Positions 1 through 5,649 of a stretch of DNA of 5,649 nt are shown here, piece after piece. Source of the DNA: UCB2 sp964475735 (GTDB lineage Bacteria > Chloroflexota > Dehalococcoidia > Tepidiformales > Tepidiformaceae); the NCBI GenBank assembly GCA_964475735.1, contig CAYYYI010000157.1:1-5649 (forward strand). The letters run 5' to 3'. Numbering within the stretch: position 1 is the first letter of the stretch; the number at the start of each line of letters is the position of its first letter. A program made the position numbers and the translations under genes. A model generated the notes under the pieces. It searched no databases. It saw nothing but the letters and a program-made list of their open reading frames with translations, and was not told the DNA's origin.

Positions 1-1339
1 AGGCCTCGCGCAGCTGGTCGCTCGCCGAAAGGATGTTGGTGGCGTTCGTCTTCACGCCAGTGATGAGTGCAACAAGCCGTTCGCGAGCGGAGTTGTAGGC
101 TTCCACAGTCCCGCCGATGGCGTCGACAATCTCGTTCACCGAGGCGGCCGCCTGTCCGACTTCGTCTTGGGATGGGTCCGGTATCTTCTCAGTTTCGGGA
201 GCCACGGCGATCGTGAGGTCGCCATCGGCGAGGGCCGTCATGGCGGCCTGGATCTGTCCGAGCGACTCGCGCTGAGCGGCAAGCCTTGCCACCACGGCCG
301 TGACCGGCCGGCGCAGTGTGATTGCAACCCAGAAGGCCATGGCTGCGACTGCGAGGGCGGCGATCGCACCGACGATGAGGATCTTGTTGGTGAGCGCGCC
401 CACGTCCGCCAGGGCTTCACTCTCGTTCTGCGCGGCAATCACACCCCAGCCGAGACCGGGGTACGTTCCAAACCCGGAGGAATTGAAGTACCCATAAAGC
501 TGACCGTGGTTGGTGCCATCGATGGCGTCGCCCGCCTCGGAGCCCGAGGCTCCCTGCGCGAGGGCGCTCTCGACCACCTTCTCAGCGGCGACGTTCCGGG
601 ACAGGGCTTCTGCCGGGTCCTCCGATGCGAGCACCGTTCCGTCGCTGCTCACAATCATGAGCTCGGCGGTCGACATCCCCGACTCGCGAGCGCGCTCCAC
701 GACCGCATTCAGCACGTCGTGCGTCACGTTCCAATTGAAGCGGTTCGTCCACACGCCAACGAGGCGCCCGCTGTCGTCCCTGATGGGGAAAGTGAACGAC
801 ATCGCCCGGGCGCTTTCACCTGCGCCAAAGACCGTTGCCATGAGGCTGTCTTCGTGGAGGTCCTCAACAAACGTCTGGTTCGGCTCGAGCGTCCCGCCCG
901 TGGCCGTCTTGAACCACTCCTCGCCCTTCACATCGCGCCCGAGGAGAGAGGCCGTTCCGAGCGGATTGCCATCGAGGTCGACTGTATTGGCGGCCACGAT
1001 CTTTCCCGATGTGTCGGCGACGACCATCAGGCTGTAGATGGGCGCATAGATGCCCATCATCTTGTTCATCCAGTCGTTCAGATCCTGGGGATCCATCGAC
1101 TTGGCAGGCTGGCTGAGGGCGAACGCCTGCACGTCGCCATACCGTTCGAAGAGGTTGCGGTCGAGCTTGTCGCTGGCGTTGAAGGCGAGCTCGGCAACCT
1201 TGGAACTGGCTTCGTCTTCGAGCGAGCTGGAGGCCTGCCCGCGCGCGATGAACGCGATGGTGGCAAGCGGCACAATCCCCACGATCAGAAACAGTGCCAT
1301 GAGCTTTGGCAGGAGCTTGATATCGTTCAGTCGTCGCAA
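1..1339 (-). CDS. Methyl-accepting chemotaxis protein, N-terminal part (dCache sensor, HAMP); cut by left edge
   Basis: A transmembrane chemoreceptor that should bind a ligand outside the membrane and signal to CheA/CheW inside. I translated it by hand: 446 codons are visible and the C-terminal signalling hairpin lies outside. Residues 1-12 are a short basic cytoplasmic tail and 13-32 are TM1. Residues ~35-315 form a periplasmic double-Cache sensor, with SLMVVADTSGKIVAAN in the first lobe, GEEWFKTA at 139-146, MIVSSDGTVLAS in the second lobe and GWGVIAAQNE near W298. TM2 is ~320-340. HAMP follows at ~341-405, with the conserved proline (LRRPV, P345), DGDL (372-375) and DEVG (392-395). The last ~40 residues (NATNILSASDQLREA) look like the start of an MCP coiled coil. 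A histidine kinase or cyclase output cannot be strictly excluded. The TTG at 1337-1339 is chosen because AAAGGGGG lies 8 nt upstream and gives the usual short tail before TM1. An in-frame ATG at 1387 has no Shine-Dalgarno. I cannot name the ligand. Confidence 0.85.
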   Translation of the reverse strand, partial: MRRLNDIKLLPKLMALFLIVGIVPLATIAFIARGQASSSLEDEASSKVAELAFNASDKLDRNLFERYGDVQAFALSQPAKSMDPQDLNDWMNKMMGIYAPIYSLMVVADTSGKIVAANTVDLDGNPLGTASLLGRDVKGEEWFKTATGGTLEPNQTFVEDLHEDSLMATVFGAGESARAMSFTFPIRDDSGRLVGVWTNRFNWNVTHDVLNAVVERARESGMSTAELMIVSSDGTVLASEDPAEALSRNVAAEKVVESALAQGASGSEAGDAIDGTNHGQLYGYFNSSGFGTYPGLGWGVIAAQNESEALADVGALTNKILIVGAIAALAVAAMAFWVAITLRRPVTAVVARLAAQRESLGQIQAAMTALADGDLTIAVAPETEKIPDPSQDEVGQAAASVNEIVDAIGGTVEAYNSARERLVALITGVKTNATNILSASDQLREA

Positions 1340-1347
1340 GACAAGAA

Positions 1348-1355
1348 CCCCCTTT
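1348..1355 (-). promoter_or_regulatory. Ribosome binding site deciding the TTG start of the MCP
   Basis: On the minus strand AAAGGGGG is followed by 8 nt and then TTG. It is the only good Shine-Dalgarno-like sequence before any start in this window. It argues for the TTG at 1339 over the in-frame ATG at 1387, which is preceded by AATTCACCCA. The rest of the 199-bp gap between the MCP and cca holds the heptamer repeat at its right end and no promoter or hairpin terminator that I find convincing. Confidence 0.55.
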
Positions 1356-1526
1356 GAGAAAATAAGCGACTTTCCTGCGACGATCATTGGGTGAATTGCC
1401 TGCGCTGCTGATTCGCAATATCCCCTAGAGCCTCCGGACCTGACACCTATATGCGCCCGGCGCTCCATGCGAAGTTGACCCAGGGGCGGCGCCTCTTGCC
1501 CAGCAGGCACGCGTTCCGCACTGTCC

Positions 1527-1575
1527 AGTCCTCAGTCCTCAGTCCTCAGTCCTCAGTCCTCGGTCCTCGACCCTC
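1527..1575. repeat. 7-bp tandem repeat (AGTCCTC), five perfect and two degenerate units, across the end of cca
   Basis: Units start at 1527, 1534, 1541, 1548 and 1555 (all AGTCCTC), then GGTCCTC at 1562 and GACCCTC at 1569. On the gene strand the unit reads GAGGACT, and each junction makes a TGA (1532-1534, 1539-1541, 1546-1548, 1553-1555). Because 7 is not a multiple of 3, three successive units put TGA in all three minus-strand frames. The cca stop is the TGA at 1539-1541, and the last residues of the protein (VEDRGLRTED) are encoded by repeat units. It is a simple array without spacers, so it is not a CRISPR. Slippage between units is expected. Confidence 0.9.
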
Positions 1576-2912
1576 CTCCCCATCATCCCCCGCGCGATGC
1601 GCTCGGCGTGCGCCCGGTCGCCGGGGTCGAGGTCCCCGTCAAGGACCATCGCGCTCAGCCGATCCTTGATCCGCCGGATCCAGGGTCCGGGCTCGCGGTC
1701 GAACATCTCGATGAGGTCGTCGCCCGTGAGCGGGCTCTCGGCGCGAAGGAGTTCGGCGTCTTCGGCTTCGGCCCGGGCGCACGCGGCCAGCAGCCGGTCG
1801 TGGTAGGGGTTGTCGTCGTAGGTGTGGCTGGCGTTGTCGGCGCGCTTGAGCGCCACCAGCTCGCGCCAGTGCCCCTCGCACTTCGTCATGAAGCGCCGCA
1901 CCGATCGCCGGTCGTCCGGGTCCGGGCGGTCCATATGCCTGCGCACCAGCAGCTGAATCGAGAGCGATTCGCGCCGCCCCAGCTTCAGCCGGTCGAGCAT
2001 CGCCTCGGCGAGCAGGGCGCCCACAGTCTCGTGCCGGTAGAAGCCAAATTCGCCGTTTGCCTTCCGGTGCCGCACGCCGGGCTTGCCGATGTCGTGCAGC
2101 AGCGCCGCCCAGCGCAGCAGCCGCAGGTTCGGCTCGTCCTGGCGGATGGCCTGCACCGTTGCCACCGTGTGACCCCAGACGTCGAAACGGTGGAAGCTGT
2201 TCTGCTCGCAGCCTTCCATGGGCGCAAGCTCGGGCAGCACAACGTCGAGGGCGCCAGTCGCGCGCAGCAGCTCCAGCCCGCGGCCGGGATTGACGCCCTG
2301 CAGGAGCCGATCCAGTTCGGAAGTCACCCGCTCCTGGGACAGGGTCGAAAGCAGCCCGATTGTCTGCTCCATGGCGTCGTGCGTCAGCGGCTCGACCTCG
2401 AAGTCCAGCTGGCTGGCGAAGCGCATCCCCCGCAGGATGCGGAGCGGGTCTTCGCGAAACCGCTGCGCAGGCTCGCCCACTGCGCGGAGGAGCCGCCGCC
2501 GGATGTCCTCGCGCCCGCCGAAGAGGTCAAGCACCTGGCCCGTGAAGGCATCCTCGGCGAGCGCGTTCACGGTGAAGTCGCGCCGCGCCAGGTCCTCCTC
2601 GATGCTCGTCCCGAAGCTCACGTCGGGCCAGCGCGTGCCCGCCGAGTACGAATCCCCCCGGAAGGTCGTTATCTCCGACCAGCGGCCGTCAACTAGCACG
2701 CCGATCGTCCCGAACTTCTTGCCAACGCCCACGAAGTCCGTCCGGAGCCCCTTCGCCAGCGCCTCGACCTCGTCCGGGAGCGCATCCGTCGCGTAGTCGT
2801 GGTCGTAGCCGGGATGGCCCAGCTCGCGGTCGCGCAGCGCCCCGCCCACCAGCCAGAGACGGCGCCCGCGCGCGCGGAAGGCCTCGACCAGGTCGCTCTT
2901 GCTCGTCCCCAC
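1539..2912 (-). CDS. cca: CCA tRNA nucleotidyltransferase (class II, HD-domain type)
   Basis: Adds or repairs the 3' CCA end of tRNAs in the cytoplasm using CTP and ATP. The 457 residues show the class II order. LVGGALRD (21-28) is motif A. The metal-binding pair D37-H-D39 sits in GYDHDYAT, and EITTFR (79-84) follows. RRDFTVNAL (109-117) is motif C. EDPLRILRGMRF (153-164) is the EDxxRxxR template for base selection, and ERVTSELDRLL (193-203) is the last core motif. An HD domain follows, with H247 and the pair H272-D273 in LLHDIGKP, which in related enzymes gives phosphatase or phosphodiesterase activity. A CC-only or A-only enzyme cannot be excluded from sequence. The start is GTG (2910-2912) without a Shine-Dalgarno but with a -10-like TACACT 6 nt upstream. 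It lies 65 bp after murJ on the same strand. The last ~10 residues (VEDRGLRTED) come from the heptamer repeat and are probably a non-functional tail. Confidence 0.93.
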   Translation of the reverse strand: MGTSKSDLVEAFRARGRRLWLVGGALRDRELGHPGYDHDYATDALPDEVEALAKGLRTDFVGVGKKFGTIGVLVDGRWSEITTFRGDSYSAGTRWPDVSFGTSIEEDLARRDFTVNALAEDAFTGQVLDLFGGREDIRRRLLRAVGEPAQRFREDPLRILRGMRFASQLDFEVEPLTHDAMEQTIGLLSTLSQERVTSELDRLLQGVNPGRGLELLRATGALDVVLPELAPMEGCEQNSFHRFDVWGHTVATVQAIRQDEPNLRLLRWAALLHDIGKPGVRHRKANGEFGFYRHETVGALLAEAMLDRLKLGRRESLSIQLLVRRHMDRPDPDDRRSVRRFMTKCEGHWRELVALKRADNASHTYDDNPYHDRLLAACARAEAEDAELLRAESPLTGDDLIEMFDREPGPWIRRIKDRLSAMVLDGDLDPGDRAHAERIARGMMGRRVEDRGLRTED

Positions 2913-2918
2913 GGAGCG

Positions 2919-2924
2919 AGTGTA
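2919..2924 (-). promoter_or_regulatory. Possible -10 box for a leaderless cca transcript
   Basis: TACACT on the minus strand matches TATAAT at 4 of 6 positions, including the key TA...T. It is followed by CGCTCC and then the GTG start, so transcription would begin at or near the start codon. I see no TTGACA-like -35. The same layout precedes murJ. A chance match is possible. Confidence 0.3.
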
Positions 2925-2977
2925 CGGGAGCGCGCTGGAGGCCGCTGGGTCTCGTGAGAGATGGCGCGCCCGGCTCC

Positions 2978-4555
2978 CTATGCCTCGCCCCCGCCGCGTC
3001 CCGGCAGGCGGGAGGCAAGGTCACTCAACTCGGGCAGGCGCAGGAGGCTCGCCATCCCGGCGTAGAAGGCCGCCCCGGCAGCCGTTCCCGCGACCGCCAC
3101 AATGGCCGAATCGGCGCGGTCGCCGGCCTCGTGCCACCAGAAGGCCGCGGCCAGGAAGAGCCCCATGCAGGCCCCGCAGAAGGCGAAGCGGCCGAAGGCC
3201 TCCATGTCTTCCGCCCCCGGGGCGCCCGTGCGGCGCAGGTAGACGTAATAGAGCGACGCCCACTCGATCCAGGCGGCTGCCGCGAAGGCGAACGCCAGCC
3301 CTTCGAGGCCGTACCGCTCCCAGAGAAGCGCGCTGAGGACAAGGTTGAACCCCATCGCCACCACCGCCAGTCCCACCGGCGTGCGCGTGTCGCCCAGGGC
3401 GTAGAAGCCGCGGCTGTGGATCTCGATGGCCGCCTGCGGGACGATGCCGGCGCAGTAGAACGCGAGCGTCGCCGCCACGATCGAGGCGTCGGCGGGGGTG
3501 AATTCGCCCCAGCGCAACAGAAGCGTGGTCGCCGGGTCGCGCAGGAAGAGGAGCCCGATCGCGGCCGGTACAGTGAGGAAGACGATCATGCGGAAGCCGC
3601 GCGAAACGGTCTCAGCCAGCGCCTCGTAGTCGCTGTCGGCGGCGTGCTCGGCCAGGCGCGGGAAGATGGCCGTGGAGAGCGCCATCCCGAATAGCGCCAG
3701 GGGCAGCGTCGAGATGGTCCACGCGTACATGATGGCCGAGATCGCGCCCGCTCCCATCTTCGAAGCGAAGTAGGTGGCGATGACGAAGTTGAGCTGGGCC
3801 GCCGCCAGCCCGATCACCCGCGGCCCCATCAGCCGCCCGACTTCGCGCACGGCCGCGTCTTTCCAGTCGAGGAGGAAGCGGTAGGCCATCCGTTCGTGCG
3901 CCAGGCCCGGCATCTGCACGGCCAGGTGTGCGCCCGCGCCCAGCACCACGCCGGTCGCCAGCCCGTCGATGCCCCAGGGCTTCGCCAGTACTACCGCGCC
4001 GAAGATGATGGCGACGTTGTAGAGCATCGGCGCCAGCGCCGGGAGGAAGAACCGCTGGCGCGCGTTGAGGATGCCCGTAACGATGCCGCTCATCGAGAAG
4101 AGCAGCGGCGAAAGGAGCATCAGCCGGGTGAGCGAAACCGCCTTGTCCTCCATCTCCAGGCCCGGGGCCGTGAGCGGCACGATCCACGGCGCGAAGACGA
4201 AGGCGATGGCGCAAAGGGCCGCCGTCGCGATCGTCACCAGGTTGAGGGTGGCGCTGGCGAGCTCCCAGGCGCGAGCCTCGCCCTCCCGCCGGTAGAGGCG
4301 CGTGAACACGGGGATGAAGGCGCTGCCCAGCGTGGCCCCGGCCAGCACCTGGAAGATGAGGTCCGGCACGCGGAAGGCGACGTTGTAAGCGTCGAGCTCG
4401 GGGCCGCTGCCGAAGCGCCAGGCGATGACGGTGGTGCGCAGCACGCCGAGCACGCGCGACCCCAGGAAGCCAAAGGCAACGATCGCCGCGGCGATGGCCA
4501 GCCCGCCCGTGGGGGAGGGGGCGTGGTCTTCAGCCGGGGCGGCTGGTTCCGCCAT
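2978..4555 (-). CDS. murJ: MurJ/MviN lipid II flippase
   Basis: A polytopic inner-membrane protein of the MOP superfamily that moves lipid II from the cytoplasmic to the outer face for peptidoglycan synthesis. The 525 residues fit the family length and form about 14 hydrophobic segments. Family signatures are SRVLGVLRTTVIAWRFG (33-49), with R34 and R40 matching the essential TM1 arginines of E. coli MurJ (R18, R24). Next is DAYNVAFRVPDLIF (55-68), then LAGATLGSAFIPVF (71-84), and RGFYALGDTRTP near residue 385, typical of TM11. The arginine pair of E. coli TM2 (LLRR) is replaced by IFQ, as I recall for many non-proteobacterial MurJ proteins. A short acidic Pro/Ala-rich N-terminus and a basic Gly-rich tail (RLPGRGGGEA) flank the core. 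The start is ATG at 4553-4555; no Shine-Dalgarno is visible, but TACCAT lies 7 nt upstream. It ends with TAG at 2978-2980. cca follows after 65 bp and could be partly co-transcribed. Confidence 0.95.
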   Translation of the reverse strand: MAEPAAPAEDHAPSPTGGLAIAAAIVAFGFLGSRVLGVLRTTVIAWRFGSGPELDAYNVAFRVPDLIFQVLAGATLGSAFIPVFTRLYRREGEARAWELASATLNLVTIATAALCAIAFVFAPWIVPLTAPGLEMEDKAVSLTRLMLLSPLLFSMSGIVTGILNARQRFFLPALAPMLYNVAIIFGAVVLAKPWGIDGLATGVVLGAGAHLAVQMPGLAHERMAYRFLLDWKDAAVREVGRLMGPRVIGLAAAQLNFVIATYFASKMGAGAISAIMYAWTISTLPLALFGMALSTAIFPRLAEHAADSDYEALAETVSRGFRMIVFLTVPAAIGLLFLRDPATTLLLRWGEFTPADASIVAATLAFYCAGIVPQAAIEIHSRGFYALGDTRTPVGLAVVAMGFNLVLSALLWERYGLEGLAFAFAAAAWIEWASLYYVYLRRTGAPGAEDMEAFGRFAFCGACMGLFLAAAFWWHEAGDRADSAIVAVAGTAAGAAFYAGMASLLRLPELSDLASRLPGRGGGEA

Positions 4556-4562
4556 GGGCGCA

Positions 4563-4568
4563 ATGGTA
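4563..4568 (-). promoter_or_regulatory. Possible -10 box for a leaderless murJ transcript
   Basis: TACCAT (4 of 6 matches to TATAAT, TAnnnT form) is followed by TGCGCCC and then the murJ ATG. The predicted first transcribed base falls on the start codon, which would explain the missing Shine-Dalgarno. The -35 position, within the GGCTAAC heptamers, is not TTGACA-like. Short motif, so weak alone. Confidence 0.3.
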
Positions 4569-4580
4569 CGTGGGGCGGGA

Positions 4581-4594
4581 GTTAGCCGTTAGCC
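4581..4594. repeat. Two-copy 7-bp tandem repeat (GTTAGCC)
   Basis: GTTAGCC occurs twice in direct succession (4581-4587, 4588-4594). On the minus strand this is GGCTAAC twice, each with a TAA. It lies in the 81-bp gap between the dehydrogenase stop and the murJ start, about 40 bp past the dehydrogenase stop. Two copies are few, so as a repeat family this is tentative. It has the same period and the same stop-per-unit property as the array at 1527-1575. I see no hairpin terminator in this gap. Confidence 0.55.
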
Positions 4595-4636
4595 GCGCGA
4601 GGCGCCGCAGGTTCCCGGTTGCGCGACCAACGAGGT

Positions 4637-5542
4637 TCAGCTGCGCGGCAACCCCAGCCCACGTGTGGCGATAACGTTCCGGTTCACCTCGCTCGTCCCG
4701 GCCGCGATCGTGCCGGAGATGGCGGAGACGTAGGAGTGCGACCAGCGTCCATCCCTCGGGGCCAGCTTCGCGCCGCGGTAGAGGTTGCCGTACATCCCCA
4801 CCAGGTGCATCGCCGTGTGCGTCGAGCGCTGCATCGCCTCCGAGCGGAAGAGCTTGTTCATCGAGGCTTCGTAGTTCGGGATCTTCCCCTGCCGCTGCAT
4901 GCTGATGATGCGGTACGAGATGAGTCGCGCCAGCTCTGCCTCCACCGCGCGGTCGGCCAGCTCGTTGCGCACCTGCTGCGTCACCCGCCCGGGCGCGCTG
5001 CCAGCGGACACTTCCTTCACGTACTTCACCATGTCGGCAACGGTGTGCTTGAGGCCCACCGAGCCGGCCACGTTGCTGCGCTCGAAGTCGAGCAGGGCGG
5101 CCCCGATGTACCAGCCGCGGTTCTCTTCGCCGATGAGGTTCCGCGCGGGGACGCGCACGTCCTGGAAGAAGACCTCGTTGAAGACGTGGTCACCGGCCAT
5201 GGTGATGAGCGGCCTCACCTGCACCCCGGGAGACTTCATATCGACCAGCAGCATTGAGATGCCGCGGTGCTTGGGGGCGTCGGGGTCGGTGCGGGCGAGG
5301 AGGATGATGTAGTCGGCGCGCTGGGCGTTGGAGGTCCAGATTTTCTGGCCGTTGATGACCCAGGAATCACCGTCGCGGACTGCTCGGGTCTGGAGGGAGG
5401 CAAGGTCGGAGCCGGAGCCGGGCTCGGAGAAGCCCTGGCACCAGGTGACTTCGTCGCGGACGATCCTGGGGAGGAATTCGGCTGTCTGCTCGCCGGAGCC
5501 GAAGAGGATGATGGGTGGGCCGACGCGATCGGCTGGTAGCGT
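4637..5542 (-). CDS. Acyl-CoA dehydrogenase, N-terminal region missing at a junction
   Basis: An FAD-dependent acyl-CoA dehydrogenase (alpha,beta-desaturation, electrons to ETF). About 300 residues of a usual ~380-400 are present. Family homology starts near VGPPIILFGSGEQ (from ~5524) and continues through CQGFSEPGSGSDLASL (flavin/substrate loop), VINGQKIWTSNA, DPDAPKHRGISMLLVDMKSP, HVFNEVFFQDVRVP and GEENRGW. The C-terminal flavin loop is AAGTSEVNRNVI, followed by GLGLPRS and TGA (4637-4639). The glutamate of medium-chain enzymes (YEGTS, Glu376) is replaced by alanine (codon 4700-4702). Instead LDFER has a glutamate (codon 5081-5083) at the position used by isovaleryl- and long-chain enzymes. 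An internal ATG at 5252-5254 would remove the flavin loop, so it is not the true start. The frame stays open to the right edge, but upstream of ~5542 it becomes Arg-rich with poor third-position G/C and loses homology, where another frame encodes a cNMP domain. The substrate is unknown. Confidence 0.85.
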   Translation of the reverse strand, partial: TLPADRVGPPIILFGSGEQTAEFLPRIVRDEVTWCQGFSEPGSGSDLASLQTRAVRDGDSWVINGQKIWTSNAQRADYIILLARTDPDAPKHRGISMLLVDMKSPGVQVRPLITMAGDHVFNEVFFQDVRVPARNLIGEENRGWYIGAALLDFERSNVAGSVGLKHTVADMVKYVKEVSAGSAPGRVTQQVRNELADRAVEAELARLISYRIISMQRQGKIPNYEASMNKLFRSEAMQRSTHTAMHLVGMYGNLYRGAKLAPRDGRWSHSYVSAISGTIAAGTSEVNRNVIATRGLGLPRS

Positions 5543-5649
5543 GCGCAGGAGAGCCGCAGCAGCGACACCGAGGCGCTCGCGCGCACGGTCGCGGTGCGGA
5601 GGCCGCCGCGCACGAGCGCGATCTCGCCGAAGACCGCGCCGGGTTCGAG
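5512..5649 (-). CDS. Cyclic-nucleotide-binding domain fragment, cut by right edge and ending in a frame switch
   Basis: Reading the minus strand from 5649 gives LEPGAVFGEIALVRGG, then LRTATVRASASVSLLRLS. This is the phosphate-binding cassette of CRP/PKA-type cNMP domains: FGEIAL, a short loop, then RTATVRA. The Glu and Arg of that cassette contact the ribose and cyclic phosphate in known structures. The next residues (CARYQPIASAHP, to 5512) still fit the helix after the beta-roll (commonly ARFxxLLxxHP). Then the frame becomes Pro/Ser-rich shadow of the dehydrogenase and stops at 5236. Every codon but one in the first 34 ends in G or C, unlike the dehydrogenase frame over the same bases. Whether this belonged to a regulator, a kinase or a stand-alone domain cannot be told. 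A GTG in LVRGG is inside the domain and is not a real start. Confidence 0.6.

Noticed and set aside
167..1357. Long open frame on the plus strand (396 codons)
   Set aside because: It lies antisense to the MCP. The translation is rich in Arg, His, Gly and Asp with no recognisable domain, while the minus strand gives Cache, HAMP and TM segments.
864..1418. Minus-strand open frame of 184 codons overlapping the MCP start
   Set aside because: Wrong frame relative to the Cache domain; Arg- and Ala-rich with no domain signal.
1455..1500. Intrinsic terminator after cca
   Set aside because: The minus strand has a weak GGGC...GCCC pairing and a GGCGCC palindrome but no U tract and no strong stem, so I cannot support a terminator.
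1527..1575. CRISPR-like array
   Set aside because: Units are 7 bp and directly adjacent, with no spacers and no cas genes nearby.
1608..2696. Plus-strand open frame of 362 codons
   Set aside because: Antisense shadow of cca, kept open by GC-rich codon bias; the opposite strand has every class II nucleotidyltransferase motif.
2913..2977. murJ-cca operon
   Set aside because: The 65-bp same-strand gap allows it, but the start-proximal -10-like box and absence of a Shine-Dalgarno leave the evidence split, so no operon is annotated.
2954..4585. Plus-strand open frames at 2954-3694 and 3896-4585
   Set aside because: Antisense to murJ and highly charged (Arg/Glu/His-rich), as expected from reading a membrane-protein gene backwards.
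4619..5257. Plus-strand open frame of 212 codons
   Set aside because: Antisense to the dehydrogenase, whose flavin-loop and C-terminal motifs are clear.

Overview
The window comes from a GC-rich bacterium (roughly two thirds G+C by eye, with strong G/C preference at third codon positions). It makes peptidoglycan (MurJ), senses its surroundings with a methyl-accepting chemotaxis protein (MCP), and oxidises acyl-CoAs. The MurJ form (FRVPDLIF...LAGATLGSAF) and the acyl-CoA dehydrogenase form would suit Chloroflexota or a similar GC-rich lineage. That placement is a guess from protein style; there is no rRNA or other marker.

All supported genes lie on the minus strand, so transcription runs from the right edge to the left. 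From right to left they are: a fragment of a cyclic-nucleotide-binding (cNMP) domain at the extreme right edge (about 5512-5649); an acyl-CoA dehydrogenase lacking its N-terminal part (4637 to about 5542); murJ, the lipid II flippase (2978-4555); a CCA tRNA nucleotidyltransferase of the poly(A) polymerase/HD type (1539-2912); and the N-terminal 446 residues of an MCP cut by the left edge (1-1339). There is no gene-free stretch over 300 bases. The gaps are 199 bp (MCP to cca), 65 bp (cca to murJ) and 81 bp (murJ to dehydrogenase).

The genes do not form an obvious pathway: fatty-acid or branched-chain catabolism, cell-wall export, tRNA maturation and chemotaxis sit side by side. murJ and cca each have a TAnnnT -10-like box 6-7 nt before the start codon and no Shine-Dalgarno sequence, which suggests separate leaderless transcripts. 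The MCP has a purine-rich ribosome binding site that favours a TTG start.

The most unusual points are: (1) the cNMP domain runs directly into the middle of the dehydrogenase in another reading frame, with the first ~100 dehydrogenase residues missing, which looks like a rearrangement or assembly chimera; (2) a 7-bp tandem repeat (AGTCCTC) supplies the stop codon and C-terminal tail of cca, and a second heptamer (GTTAGCC, two copies) lies downstream of the dehydrogenase stop; both carry a stop codon in each unit on the gene strand; (3) the dehydrogenase has its probable catalytic glutamate at the isovaleryl/long-chain position rather than the usual one. I found no clear evidence of a new defence or mobile system.
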